From: Streptomyces sp. LHD-70
GTDB lineage: Bacteria; Actinomycetota; Actinomycetes; Streptomycetales; Streptomycetaceae
Length of the DNA stretch: 64,000 bases
NCBI RefSeq assembly: GCF_031157275.1
Contig: NZ_JAVIFW010000009.1
Span: 248,001 to 312,000 of the forward strand
Direction of reading: 5' to 3'
The position numbers and the translations under genes were made by a program. The notes under the pieces are model-generated. The model had not been told where the DNA came from and did no database searches. It worked only from the letters and a program-made list of their open reading frames with translations. Positions 1-8,360 of this stretch are shown here, one piece after another; position 1 is the first letter of the stretch; the number at the start of each line of letters is the position of its first letter.

Positions 1-28
1 CAAGGAGCTCAACGCGCCTTCCGCGTAA
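1..28 (+). CDS. C-terminal tail of an upstream gene (partial)
   Basis: Reading from base 2, eight sense codons (KELNAPSA) run into a TAA at 26-28. The codons end mostly in G or C, as in real genes here, and the repeat-bearing spacer follows at once. It would converge on the M1 peptidase gene. Too short to identify; it could be chance. Confidence 0.3.
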
Positions 29-29
29 G

Positions 30-113
30 GGAGTTCCCGACAGGTTCGGGGAGTTCATGGCAGGTTCAGGGGGTTCCTGGCAGGTTCAGGGGGGTCCCGA
101 CAGGTTCAGGGCT
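30..113. repeat. Four-copy 21-22 bp tandem repeat across the peptidase stop codon
   Basis: The core CAGGTTC followed by a run of G recurs four times at a 21-22 bp period. The last copy contains the stop codon of the leftward M1 peptidase (bases 106-108), so each copy downstream of that gene carries a similar CCTGAACCTG or CCCGAACCTG. One of several stop-anchored repeats in the window. Confidence 0.8.
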
Positions 114-1593
114 TCGACGGCTTGCCCTCGCCGTACAGCCAGACGTCCCAGATCGCGTCGAGATCCTTGCCGGACTCCTTCTCCACGTACGCCGTGAACT
201 CCTCGGTGTCGGCGTTGCCGTGGCGGTGGTCCTGGGTCCAGCCCCGCACGAGGGCGAAGAAGCGGGCATCGCCGAGGGCCTGCCGGATCTTGTGGACGAC
301 CAGCGCGCCCCGGTAGTAGACGGGGGTGGCCGAGATCGTGTCGGCGCCGGTCGGCTTCGCGGGCGGGTAGGCCCAGATCGCCGCGGCCTCGGCCGGGCCG
401 CCGATGGCGTTCTCCACGTAGGAGCCCTTGCCCGCGTAGACCTGATCGAAGGTCTGCTGCGCGCTCCGGCCGCCGTGGTCCTCGCTGTACAGCCACTCCG
501 CGTACGTGGCGAAGCCCTCGTTGAGCCACATGTCCTGCCAGGTCTTCGGCGACACGGAGTTGCCGAACCACTGGTGGGCCAGCTCGTGCACGAGGAGCAT
601 CGTGCCGGGGGCGCCGGGGAACACGGGCCTGGTCTGGGTCTCCAGGGCGTACCCGGCGGCGCCCGGCTCCTCGACGATCGCGCCGACCGAGGAGAAGGGG
701 TACGGGCCGAAGCGCTTCTCCGCCCACCTCACGACGTCCGGGATGCGCGCGAGCGTGTCGGCGCTCTTCGCGGCCTGGCCGGGCACCACGGCCGTACGCA
801 CCGGAAGGCCGCCCTTGCGGCTCGCGCCCTTCACCACGGACGTCCCGGTCTTGTACGGGCCGATCGCCACCGTCGCCAGATAGCTCGCCATGGGCTCACC
901 GCTGTGCCAGCGGAAGGCCGTGGCGTCGCCGCGGGTCCGCGTGTGCGTCAACTCCCCGTTGGAGTAGGCCCGCAGGCCCTTCGGGACGGTGATCTCGATG
1001 TCGTACGCGGCCTTGTCGGAGGGGTGGTGGTTGCCGGGGAACCAGGCCATCGAGCCGGTCGGCTGGCCGAGTCCAACGGCGCCCGCGCGGGTGGGCAGCC
1101 AGCCCTCCTCGGCGCCGTCCGCGTCGGTGATGGTTCTCGGCTTGCCCGAGTAGCGGACGGTCGTACGGAACGTCTTCCCGTTCCGTAGCTCGTCCCGCGG
1201 CCGCACGGTCAGCTCGCTGCGCTGCCGGTTGAAGCGCGCGTCGTGGTCGTCGACGGTGACCGAGGCGACGTCGAGGCCGCGCAGGTCGAGGTTGAAGGCG
1301 CTGAGGTCCTGGGTGGCGCGTGCCGTGATCACCGCCGCGCCGCCCAGCCGCCCGGAGTCCGGGTCGTAGTCCAGGTCGAGGGCGTAGTGCGTGACGTCGT
1401 ACCCGCCGTTGCCGAGATCGGGGAAGTACGGGTCCCGCAGACCCTCGCTGCCCGGCGTGCCCTGCACCCCGGCCCCGCTGCACACCGACAGGGCGAGCAT
1501 CCCGGCGAGCACCAGGGGGACGGTGCGGCGGACCGTACGGAAACGTCCTGTCCGGGGCGGGGTGCGGGGGTCGGACCGAGGTCGGCGGATCAC
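106..1593 (-). CDS. Secreted M1-family zinc metallopeptidase
   Basis: A 495-residue gluzincin aminopeptidase that would cleave N-terminal residues from peptides outside the cell. The zinc motif HELAHQWFG lies near residue 334, and the third ligand glutamate follows in NEGFATYAEW. ETQTRP, just before, stands where the exopeptidase GAMEN motif sits in the family. A basic N-terminus and hydrophobic segment (residues 24-40) form a signal peptide. A cysteine follows it, but the lipobox is poor, so lipid anchoring is uncertain. The protein is shorter than classical PepN and matches the short actinobacterial M1 proteins that lack the C-terminal helical domain. The start is a GTG with no clear ribosome site, so it may lie a few codons away. 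Confidence 0.9.
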   Translation of the reverse strand: MIRRPRSDPRTPPRTGRFRTVRRTVPLVLAGMLALSVCSGAGVQGTPGSEGLRDPYFPDLGNGGYDVTHYALDLDYDPDSGRLGGAAVITARATQDLSAFNLDLRGLDVASVTVDDHDARFNRQRSELTVRPRDELRNGKTFRTTVRYSGKPRTITDADGAEEGWLPTRAGAVGLGQPTGSMAWFPGNHHPSDKAAYDIEITVPKGLRAYSNGELTHTRTRGDATAFRWHSGEPMASYLATVAIGPYKTGTSVVKGASRKGGLPVRTAVVPGQAAKSADTLARIPDVVRWAEKRFGPYPFSSVGAIVEEPGAAGYALETQTRPVFPGAPGTMLLVHELAHQWFGNSVSPKTWQDMWLNEGFATYAEWLYSEDHGGRSAQQTFDQVYAGKGSYVENAIGGPAEAAAIWAYPPAKPTGADTISATPVYYRGALVVHKIRQALGDARFFALVRGWTQDHRHGNADTEEFTAYVEKESGKDLDAIWDVWLYGEGKPSKP

Positions 1594-1723
1594 ATGGGCG
1601 ATCTTATGGGCGGTACGCGAGACTCGTCCTTTTGAGCGGATATGCCCAATTGCTGCGAGAGGGAGGAGCGGCCGGGCACCGAGGGGGCGTGCAGAGGTGG
1701 TGCCCGGCCGCGGCTCGGGGGGG

Positions 1724-1842
1724 TGGGTCAGCTAACCGGGGTTGTGGGTCAGCGACCCGGGGTTGTGGGTCAGCGACCCGGGGGTGCGGGTCAGCGGCCC
1801 GGAGGGGTGGGTCAGCGGCCCGGGGTGTGGGTCAGCGGCTCA
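1724..1842. repeat. Six-copy 20-22 bp tandem repeat at the hbpS 3' end
   Basis: The unit GTGGGTCAGC plus a CCCGGGG-type tail repeats about six times at a 20-22 bp period. In the hbpS direction each unit contains GCTGACCC, and the stop codon of hbpS (1832-1834) is the TGA of one copy. No other coding signal is seen between the peptidase and hbpS. Confidence 0.85.
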
Positions 1843-2410
1843 GGGCGGCGGCGCCCGCCTGCGCGAACTTCTCGTCCAGGTCGCCGCTCGGGGCGCCCGC
1901 GACACCGATGCCCGCGATCGGGGCGTTCTCCGCGGTCACCGGGGCACCACCGCCGAGGAACAGGGTGCCGGGGATGTCCTTCAGGTTCGGGGCCTGCTCC
2001 AGGCGCTTGGCCAGCTCGGAGGTCGGGGCGTTCCAGGCCACGGCGGTGTACGCCTTCTTCTCGGCGGACTCGTACGACTGCGGGCCCGCACCGTCGCCGC
2101 GCAGGGTGACGATGGTGTTGCCGTTGCGGTCGACCACCGCGACGGTGACCCGCTGGTTCTCCTTCTCCGCGGCGTCGAGCGCGGCCTGCGCGGCCTTGGT
2201 CGCGGCGTCGATGGTCAGGTGCGTCGACTCCGTGGTGTTCTTCTCCGCGGTGTTCTTCGCGGAGTTCGCAGAGGTCGCGGCGGCCGGGGCTGCGGCGACG
2301 GACTCGGCCGGGGCGGCGGTCGCGGAGACGGCACCGAAGGTGCCCGCGCCGAGGGCGGCGACGGCGACGGCACCGGTGACGACACGGGTACGCAGGGAGA
2401 GCTTCTTCAT
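1832..2410 (-). CDS. hbpS: HbpS-like secreted haem-binding protein (GlcG/DUF336 fold)
   Basis: 192 residues. The signal peptide (basic MKKLSLRTR, hydrophobic core, cut after about residue 32) is followed by an Ala/Thr-rich linker and a GlcG/HbpS domain with the family's VAVVDRNGN and PGTLFLGGGAPV motifs. In S. reticuli HbpS is an exported octamer that binds haem and iron and acts as accessory sensor for the SenS kinase. The gene is divergent from a SenS/SenR-like pair, which supports the same three-part arrangement here (inference from context). GAGGAA precedes the ATG. A longer upstream reading frame exists but crosses the divergent kinase gene and is not credible. Confidence 0.85.
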   Translation of the reverse strand: MKKLSLRTRVVTGAVAVAALGAGTFGAVSATAAPAESVAAAPAAATSANSAKNTAEKNTTESTHLTIDAATKAAQAALDAAEKENQRVTVAVVDRNGNTIVTLRGDGAGPQSYESAEKKAYTAVAWNAPTSELAKRLEQAPNLKDIPGTLFLGGGAPVTAENAPIAGIGVAGAPSGDLDEKFAQAGAAALSR

Positions 2411-2491
2411 GGAGATTCCTCGTTCTCTGGCGGCGGCCCGGGCTGCACGTCGTGTGCGGGGGCCTGCACGTGGAGGGGCGGGAGGTGATGT

Positions 2492-2628
2492 CCGATCGGT
2501 TCCCGCGGTGTCTTCGAGCGTTGGCCGCTCTGCATCCATCGTGGGGTCGCGGGCGGCCCCTCCCCGTCGACGTACCGGCTGTGACCTGCGCGCGGGACGG
2601 TCGACAAGGGGGTCGACCGATCGGTTGA
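2492..2628. promoter_or_regulatory. Two CCGATCGG palindromes in the hbpS-senS divergent region
   Basis: The palindrome CCGATCGG occurs at 2492-2499 and 2617-2624, both followed by TT. The second sits inside a 16-bp near-palindrome (2613-2628). They lie between the hbpS and kinase starts, where a regulator controlling both genes would bind. Function is inferred from position only. Confidence 0.35.
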
Positions 2629-2662
2629 TGCGAGGGGGTCCTTCGTAGGTGACGATGGGCCC

Positions 2663-3955
2663 GTGGACGATCAGCGGCCCCAGGTGCGCGGGGAGGACCA
2701 GCGGCCCCAGGTGCGCGGGGAGGACCAGCAGACCCTGGTGCACGGGGCGGCCGCGCGGGACAACCGGCGGCTGGCGGTCGTCATGCACGTGACGTTCTTC
2801 GTGCTCCTCGGCGCCTCCCTCACCCGCTTCCTGCTGCGCCACCCCGACGACCCGGCCACGCCCTGGGTCATCACCTTCGCGGGCGCCCTCGCCACGCTGT
2901 ACGTCCTCGGTCCTGTGCTCGGGCCCGTCTCCACGATCTCCGCGGGCCCGCGCGCCCCCAGCGGCGCCACCACCTCCCACAAGCTGTGGCTCGCCGCCGT
3001 CATGGGGATCTGGGTGACGCTCGTGATCCTCGCGCCGAGCTTCGGCTGGTGCGCGGTGCCACTCTTCTACACCGGCCTGCGCACGCTGCGGACCGGCGCC
3101 GCGATCTTCCTCGTCGCGCTGATCACCGTGTTCGTGGTCGCGGCGCAGCTGAAGTTGCGGGTGCAGGCCGGGTTCGACCCGAACCTGCTGTTCGCGCCGC
3201 CCGCCGTGGCCGCCGTCGCGACCGCGATGTTCGTCCACTCGCAGCGGCAGGCCGCCCGGCTCCAGTCCGTCATCGCCGACCTGGTCCGCACCCGCCGCGA
3301 ACTCGCCGCCACCGAGCGCCGCGAGGGCACGCTCGCCGAGCGGCAGCGGCTCTCCATGGAGATCCACGACACCCTCGCCCAGGGCCTGTCCAGCCAGCAG
3401 ATGCTGCTCCAGGCCGCCGACCGGGTCTGGGACACCGACCCGGCCACGGCCCACGCGCACGTCCGCACCGCCGAGTCCTTCGCCGAACGCAACCTCGCCG
3501 AGGCCCGCCGCTTCGTGCACGACCTGGCCCCCGCCGACCTGGCGGGCGGCATCGGCCTCGAACAGGCCCTGTACGCGCTGGCCGAACGGGAGTCACGGGC
3601 CGGGCTCGACGTCCGCTGCCGGATCGAGGGCGGCCCGGCGCCGCTGCCGGACCGGGTGCAGTCGGCGCTCCTGCGCATCGCCCAGGGCGCCCTCGCCAAC
3701 GTCACCGAGCACGCCGCCGCCCGCACCGCCGTCCTCACCCTCGTGTACTTCGACGACCAGGTCGTCCTCGACGTCGCCGACGACGGCCGCGGCTTCGACC
3801 CGCTGGCCGGCGGGGCGTCCTCCGGGGTGCGCGGCCACGGGCTGCCCGCGATCCGCGCGCGCGTCGCCCAGCTCGGCGGCACCCTCACCATCGAGTCCGC
3901 CCCGGGCGACGGCACGGTCCTGTCCGCCGCGATCCCCCTGGAGTCCCCCCGATGA
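2663..3955 (+). CDS. senS: SenS-like sensor histidine kinase
   Basis: 430-residue NarL-type kinase. The N-terminus holds a doubled nine-residue repeat (QRPQVRGED, encoded by a 27-bp direct repeat). About five membrane helices follow (residues 34-190), then a HisKA_3 dimerisation domain with phospho-acceptor His235 in MEIHDTLAQG, and a C-terminal ATPase domain with DDGRGFDP and GHGLPAIRAR. Its stop overlaps the response-regulator ATG (ATGA). With divergent hbpS it resembles the S. reticuli HbpS-SenS-SenR redox/haem-iron system; assignment to SenS rests on this context. GTG start; translation could also begin later, inside the repeat. Confidence 0.83.
   Translation: MDDQRPQVRGEDQRPQVRGEDQQTLVHGAAARDNRRLAVVMHVTFFVLLGASLTRFLLRHPDDPATPWVITFAGALATLYVLGPVLGPVSTISAGPRAPSGATTSHKLWLAAVMGIWVTLVILAPSFGWCAVPLFYTGLRTLRTGAAIFLVALITVFVVAAQLKLRVQAGFDPNLLFAPPAVAAVATAMFVHSQRQAARLQSVIADLVRTRRELAATERREGTLAERQRLSMEIHDTLAQGLSSQQMLLQAADRVWDTDPATAHAHVRTAESFAERNLAEARRFVHDLAPADLAGGIGLEQALYALAERESRAGLDVRCRIEGGPAPLPDRVQSALLRIAQGALANVTEHAAARTAVLTLVYFDDQVVLDVADDGRGFDPLAGGASSGVRGHGLPAIRARVAQLGGTLTIESAPGDGTVLSAAIPLESPR
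2668..2727 (+). repeat. 27-bp in-frame direct repeat at the kinase N-terminus
   Basis: The coding sequence for QRPQVRGED is present twice in perfect tandem right after the start codon and partly a third time (QQTLVHG). It lengthens the cytoplasmic N-terminus without changing frame. Confidence 0.75.
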
Positions 3956-4581
3956 CCGCTCCCTCCCCCGTACGGGTCCTGCTCTGCGACGACCACGCCG
4001 TCGTACGGGCCGGACTGCTCGCCCTGCTCGGCAGCGCGCCGGACATCGAGGTGGCCGGGGAGGCCGGCACCGGCGAGGAGGCGGTCGCGCTCGCCGCGAA
4101 GCTGAGCCCGGACGTCGTGCTCATGGACCTCCAGCTGGGCGCGGGCATGGACGGCGTCGAGGCCACCCGCCGGATCGCGCCGACGGGCGTACGCGTCCTG
4201 GTGCTCACCACGTACGACACCGACGCGGACATCACCCGGGCCATCGAGGCGGGCGCGACCGGCTATCTGCTCAAGGCCGAGCGGCCGGAGGAGCTCTTCG
4301 CGGCGATCCACGCGGCGGCCGAGGGCCGTACGACGCTGTCCCCGCCGGTCGCGAGCCGCGTCATGGCCCGGATGCGCAGCCCGCAGCCGACGCTCACGGA
4401 CCGCGAACTCGACATCCTGGGCCAGCTCGCCCACGGCCTCGGCAACCGCGACATCGCGAAGGCCCTGTTCATCAGCGAGGCCACCGTGAAGACCCATCTC
4501 GGCCGTATCTACGACAAGTTGGGCGTGGACACGCGGGCGGGGGCGGTGGCGGTGGCGAAGGAGCGGCGGCTGCTGCCGTGA
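3952..4581 (+). CDS. senR: SenR-like NarL/LuxR response regulator
   Basis: 209 residues. An N-terminal receiver has acidic pair Asp13/Asp14, phospho-acceptor Asp59 (VLMDLQ), the conserved Thr (LTTYD) and Lys (YLLKAE). A C-terminal LuxR helix-turn-helix follows (LTDRELDIL and ISEATVKTHLGRIYDKLG). It is translationally coupled to the kinase by an ATGA overlap, so the two form a cognate pair. The likely targets are hbpS and linked redox genes, by analogy with S. reticuli SenR. The 3' end runs into a tandem repeat of its own last codons. Confidence 0.85.
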   Translation: MTAPSPVRVLLCDDHAVVRAGLLALLGSAPDIEVAGEAGTGEEAVALAAKLSPDVVLMDLQLGAGMDGVEATRRIAPTGVRVLVLTTYDTDADITRAIEAGATGYLLKAERPEELFAAIHAAAEGRTTLSPPVASRVMARMRSPQPTLTDRELDILGQLAHGLGNRDIAKALFISEATVKTHLGRIYDKLGVDTRAGAVAVAKERRLLP

Positions 4582-4630
4582 GGGGTCCGCGGCTGCTGCC
4601 GTGAGCGGTCCGCGGCTGCTGCCCGTGAGT
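4565..4630. repeat. Three-copy 23-bp repeat duplicating the senR stop codon
   Basis: CGGCTGCTGCCGTGAG, which encodes the last residues and TGA stop of the response regulator, recurs twice more at about 23-bp spacing. The third copy has one extra C. Nothing else is seen in this short gap. Confidence 0.85.
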
Positions 4631-4675
4631 GGTCCTGGGGCGGGCGGCAGGTGAACGCATGACACCATCGACCTC

Positions 4676-5173
4676 GTGCTCGACATCGGCTACGCCCTCT
4701 CCAACCGCTTCCCCGACCCGCCCCAGACCGACTACCGGCGGGCGGACGTGCGGGCGCTGCGGCACGACCTGTTCTGCGGGGACGTGTACCTCGCCGACAC
4801 GAAGGCCGACCGCGAGCTGTCCACGGCCTGGGGATGGGTGCCGGTGCTCGACTTCGCGTGGGCGCTGTGCGACATCGTCGAGCGGCTGGACCGGGACCCG
4901 CTGGGGTCCCGCGCCTCCCGGCCGCAGTACGCTGAGCTGGACTTCACCGAGTCCAGCGACCGGATGCTCTTCGAGCGGCGCTTCGGGTGGGTGGACGTGG
5001 AGGGCGAGTGGCTGCCGGGGGGCGAGGCGCCGTTGAGCTTTTCGCACGCCGAGTTGCGGCGGGAGGGGCGGGACTTCTTGCACGACCTGATCGCGGATCT
5101 CACCGACATGCACGATGAGCTGGCGGAGAACCCGGTGATCTGGGACTTGCAGGGCCGTTTCCCGCGCGTCTGA
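4676..5173 (+). CDS. Hypothetical protein, 165 aa
   Basis: A soluble, acidic protein with no signal peptide or membrane helix, and no motif I can tie to a catalytic family. It is rich in Asp, Glu, Arg and aromatics, for example the stretch around residues 50-65 (WGWVPVLDFAWALCD). High third-position GC throughout and a terminator just after the stop support it as a real gene. Start is GTG. Function unknown. Confidence 0.7.
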   Translation: MLDIGYALSNRFPDPPQTDYRRADVRALRHDLFCGDVYLADTKADRELSTAWGWVPVLDFAWALCDIVERLDRDPLGSRASRPQYAELDFTESSDRMLFERRFGWVDVEGEWLPGGEAPLSFSHAELRREGRDFLHDLIADLTDMHDELAENPVIWDLQGRFPRV

Positions 5174-5204
5174 TTTCTCCCCTCCCCGCCCCTTCCCGAC
5201 CCCC

Positions 5205-5254
5205 GCTCCTCAATCGCCGGAGGGGCTGATTTTTCAGCCCCTCCGGCGTTTGAG
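5205..5254. terminator. Bidirectional terminator of the repeated Streptomyces type
   Basis: Two arms of about 22 nt (containing GCCGGAGGGGCTGA and its complement) enclose a T-rich loop. They lie between two convergent genes. The same CCCCTCCGGCGTTTGAGG block recurs at about 8372, 16415 (inverted) and 29448, so this is a dispersed repeat used as a terminator. Confidence 0.8.
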
Positions 5255-5301
5255 GAGGCCCGTCCGGCAGGACTTTCGGGAAGGGGCGGGTAGGGGATAA
5301 T

Positions 5302-5985
5302 TCAGTCCTCCACGCGCACGCCCAGCGCCGCCGCCAACACCGGTGCCAGATCGATGAGTTGGGCGGAGCTGATCACCGCGCCCTCAAGGCGGTCGACACC
5401 GCGCGCGATGTCCACCTGAGCCGCCGACCGCAGGTCCACGTCCTTCATCCGCACCCCCGTGAAATCCACCCCCCGCAACGTGCACCCCTCGAACGACACC
5501 CGCTCCAGGCTCGCCCCACCGAAATCCGGCTCAGCCAGCACAACCCCCTCGAACACCACGTCCCGCAACTTCGCCCGGCGCAGGTTCAGATAGTCGATCT
5601 TGCCGCCGCTGATCACGACCCGCTCCAGAACCGCGCCGTGCAGCTGCACCCCGCCCAGGCGGGCGTCGACCACCTCCACGTCCCGCAGGGCGGCGCCCGA
5701 GAGGTCCGTCCCCACGCCGTGCACCCCGGACAGGCGGGCGTCGATGAAGCGCGCGTTCCGCAGCACCGTCTCGTCGAGCGCGCAGCCCTCCAGGGAGCAG
5801 TCCAGGAACCGGGCCCCGGCCCCTTCTCCGTACGAGAGGTCCGTGCCGTCGAACAGCAGGCCGTCGTAGTCCCCGTCCGGGGTCAACTGCCGTTCTCCGT
5901 ACGGCCGGAGCGGGGGCAGGTGCAGGTCGGGGCGGCGGGCGGGCTTCACCGGCGGGGTGGGTCGTTCGCGTGCTGCGGGTGCCAT
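5302..5985 (-). CDS. Pentapeptide-repeat protein
   Basis: 227 residues. From about residue 40 to 200 the chain follows the A(D/N)LXX periodicity of the right-handed quadrilateral beta-helix: LFDGTDLSY, LRNARFIDARL, LSGAALRDVEV, LRRAKLRDVVF, LRGVDFTGVRM. Family members with known roles bind DNA gyrase or act as scaffolds, but most are uncharacterised. The residue 1-35 leader is Pro/Arg-rich. Monocistronic and convergent with the upstream gene. A gyrase-protecting role would be a guess. Confidence 0.85.
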   Translation of the reverse strand: MAPAARERPTPPVKPARRPDLHLPPLRPYGERQLTPDGDYDGLLFDGTDLSYGEGAGARFLDCSLEGCALDETVLRNARFIDARLSGVHGVGTDLSGAALRDVEVVDARLGGVQLHGAVLERVVISGGKIDYLNLRRAKLRDVVFEGVVLAEPDFGGASLERVSFEGCTLRGVDFTGVRMKDVDLRSAAQVDIARGVDRLEGAVISSAQLIDLAPVLAAALGVRVED

Positions 5986-6092
5986 GCGCCCATCCTGCGC
6001 GACGGCACTGACAATCCCCCGCCGCGCATGTCACATCCGGCGCCCTCGACCCGTCGTACGGGCGACAAGCCGAGCAGCGAGGAGACGCAGAC

Positions 6093-7259
6093 ATGCACCG
6101 CATCACCGTCATCGGCGGCGGATTCGCCGGCCTCACCGCGGCGATCGCCGCTGCCGAGGCCGGCGCCGAGGTCACCCTGCACGAGGCCCACCACACCCTC
6201 GGGGGCCGCGCCCGTACGACCGAGACCGGCCCCTACCGTACGAACGAGGGGCCGCACGCCCTCTACAACGGCGGCCCGCACTGGACCTGGCTGCGGCAGC
6301 GCGACCTGATCGGCCCACTCGCCCCGATCCCGCCCCTGGAGGGCGCCCGGCTGCGCCTGCACCACCGCGGTGCGCTGCGCCGTACGCCCCCGCTCGGTCT
6401 GGTGCGGCTGCTCGGCCGCGGGCACCGGCACGCGCCCGTGGACCGGGACTTCTTCGGCTGGGCCGCCGAGCGGGTGGGCGAGGAGGGGGCCCGGGCGGCG
6501 GCGCACTACATCGCCGTGGCCGTCTTCCACCACGACCCGGGCTCGCTCTCCGCGGCCTTCGTACAGGAGCGCCTGCGCCGCGCCACGAAGCTGCCGCCCG
6601 AGGCGCACTACCCGCGCGGCGGCTGGAGCTCCGTCATCGAGCGGATGGCCGCGCACGCCTGGAACCTCGGCGTCCGCGTGGAGACCGCCGCGCGGCTCGA
6701 CGCGCTGCCCGAGGACGGCCCGGTGATCGTCGCGACCTCCCTGGACGCGGCGCGGCGACTGCTCGGCGACGACTCGCTGCGCTGGCCGAGCGGTCGTACG
6801 GCGCTGCTCGACCTGGCCGTACGGAGCCGGCGCGGGGACGCCTTCATCGTGTCCGACCTGGACGCGCCCGGCTGGATCGAGCGGTTCACCGCCCAGGACC
6901 AGGGCCTCGCGCCCGCCGGGGAGTCGCTGTTCCAGGGCCAGTTCCCGGTGCCGCCCGAGGAGTCCAGGGCGGCGGGCGTCGCACGGGCCGAGCGGCTCCT
7001 CGACCTGGGCGCGCCGGGCTGGCGCGACCGTACGACCTGGCGCCGCGAGGCCCTCGCGGCGGGCCGCACGGGCGCCGTCGACCACCCCGGCACGACCTGG
7101 CGCGACCGCCCCGCGGTCCGCCGCGGCGACGCGGTGTTCCTGGCCGGCGACCAGGTGGCGGCCCCGGGCGTGCTGTCGGAGGTGTCGTTCACGAGTGCCC
7201 TGGAGGCGGCGACGCTGGCGGTGCGGGCGGCCCGGCCCCTTGACCTCAAGTCTGCTTGA
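6093..7259 (+). CDS. FAD-dependent oxidoreductase (phytoene desaturase/amine oxidase fold)
   Basis: 388 residues. The N-terminus has the dinucleotide-binding motif GGGFAGL (residues 8-14) followed by GGRARTTETG, the FAD-contacting region of the phytoene-dehydrogenase/monoamine-oxidase superfamily. A C-terminal VFLAGDQVAAPGVLSEVSF matches the flavin-contact segment of that family. The substrate cannot be read from the sequence. The gene ends inside a 16-bp tandem repeat and is followed by an oxidoreductase on the same strand, so the two may be cotranscribed. Confidence 0.8.
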   Translation: MHRITVIGGGFAGLTAAIAAAEAGAEVTLHEAHHTLGGRARTTETGPYRTNEGPHALYNGGPHWTWLRQRDLIGPLAPIPPLEGARLRLHHRGALRRTPPLGLVRLLGRGHRHAPVDRDFFGWAAERVGEEGARAAAHYIAVAVFHHDPGSLSAAFVQERLRRATKLPPEAHYPRGGWSSVIERMAAHAWNLGVRVETAARLDALPEDGPVIVATSLDAARRLLGDDSLRWPSGRTALLDLAVRSRRGDAFIVSDLDAPGWIERFTAQDQGLAPAGESLFQGQFPVPPEESRAAGVARAERLLDLGAPGWRDRTTWRREALAAGRTGAVDHPGTTWRDRPAVRRGDAVFLAGDQVAAPGVLSEVSFTSALEAATLAVRAARPLDLKSA

Positions 7260-7295
7260 CCTCAACTCTGCTTGACCTCAAGTCTGCTTGAGGTC
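7239..7295. repeat. Three 16-bp repeats over a stop codon, ending in a perfect palindrome
   Basis: CTTGACCTCAAGTCTG is repeated three times (7239-7286, one mismatch in copy two). The FAD oxidoreductase stop codon (7257-7259) lies in copy two. Copy three runs into CTTGAGGTC, giving a 9-bp perfect inverted repeat with a 4-nt loop (7274-7295). The palindrome lies about 50 bp before the next gene's start and could be an operator or a weak hairpin. Confidence 0.85.
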
Positions 7296-7343
7296 GCACG
7301 CTTGAGCGGTCCGCAACGCCCCGTATCCACCGAGGAGTTCACC

Positions 7344-8348
7344 GTGCGCGCCATCCGTCTCCACGCCTTCGGTCCGGCCGAGCAGCTCGTACTCGACGAG
7401 GTGCCGGACCCCGAGCCGGGCCCCGGGCAGCTGCGGATCGCCGTCCGCGCGGCCGGGGTGCATCTGCTCGACACCGCGATCCGCTCCGGGATCCGGGGGC
7501 CGGTGCCCGCGCTGCCGGAGCTGCCGACGATTCCGGGGCGGGAGGTCGCGGGCGTCGTCGACGCGGTCGGGCCCGGCACCGACCCGGCCTGGCTCGGCAA
7601 GCGGGCCGTCACGCACCTGGGGTTCGCGCCCGGAGGGTACGCCGAGCTGGCCGTCGTCGACGCGGACCGGCCGCACGAGATCCCCGCCGGGCTCGACGAA
7701 GCGGCCGCCGTCGCCATGATCGGCACGGGGCGTACGGCCATGGGGATCCTGCAGTTCGCGGAGGTCGGCCCCGAGTCCGTGGTGCTCGTCCCGGCCGCCG
7801 CGGGCGGGATCGGCACGCTGCTCGTGCAGTACGCGAAGAACGCCGGGGCCACCGTCGTCGGCCTCGCGGGCGGGCCGCGGAAGGTCGCCCTGGTCGAGGC
7901 GGACGGCGCCGACCTCGCCGTCGACTACCGGCAGCCGGACTGGCCCGACAAGGTCCGCGCGCACCTCGGCGGGCGCGCGGCCACCGTCGTCTTCGACGGG
8001 GTCGGCGGGGCGGCCGGGCGCGCGGCGGTCGAGCTGCTCGGGCGGGGCGGTACGCACGTCGTGTTCGGCTGGTCGTCGCAGGGCCTGGCGGAGGCCGACG
8101 AACACCGGCTCGACGCGGCGGAGCTCGCCGAGCGGGGCATCACCTCGGTCGAGGCGCTCGGCCTGCCGATGCTGGAGCGGGCGGGCGGGGAACGGCCGAT
8201 CCGCACCCTCGAACTCCGCTCCCTCACGGAGGCGGCGGCGGGGCGGTTGCGGCCGCGCGTGCAGCGGTTTCCGTTGGCGGAGGCGGTTGCGGCCCACCTT
8301 GCACTGGAGGGGCGGGGGACGGTCGGGAAGGTGGTCCTGGAGCCGTAG
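7344..8348 (+). CDS. Zinc-binding-type / quinone oxidoreductase (MDR family)
   Basis: 334 residues from a GTG preceded by GAGGAG; an upstream in-frame start would put coding sequence through the palindromic repeat and is less likely. The N-terminal GroES-like domain (residues 20-120) precedes a Rossmann fold with AAAGGIGTLLVQ, the NADPH-binding motif of the quinone oxidoreductase subgroup. Catalytic and structural zinc cysteines are absent, as in that subgroup. Likely reduces a small carbonyl or quinone with NADPH in the cytoplasm. Possibly cotranscribed with the FAD enzyme upstream. Confidence 0.85.
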   Translation: MRAIRLHAFGPAEQLVLDEVPDPEPGPGQLRIAVRAAGVHLLDTAIRSGIRGPVPALPELPTIPGREVAGVVDAVGPGTDPAWLGKRAVTHLGFAPGGYAELAVVDADRPHEIPAGLDEAAAVAMIGTGRTAMGILQFAEVGPESVVLVPAAAGGIGTLLVQYAKNAGATVVGLAGGPRKVALVEADGADLAVDYRQPDWPDKVRAHLGGRAATVVFDGVGGAAGRAAVELLGRGGTHVVFGWSSQGLAEADEHRLDAAELAERGITSVEALGLPMLERAGGERPIRTLELRSLTEAAAGRLRPRVQRFPLAEAVAAHLALEGRGTVGKVVLEP

Positions 8349-8360
8349 ATTTGCCGGTTC

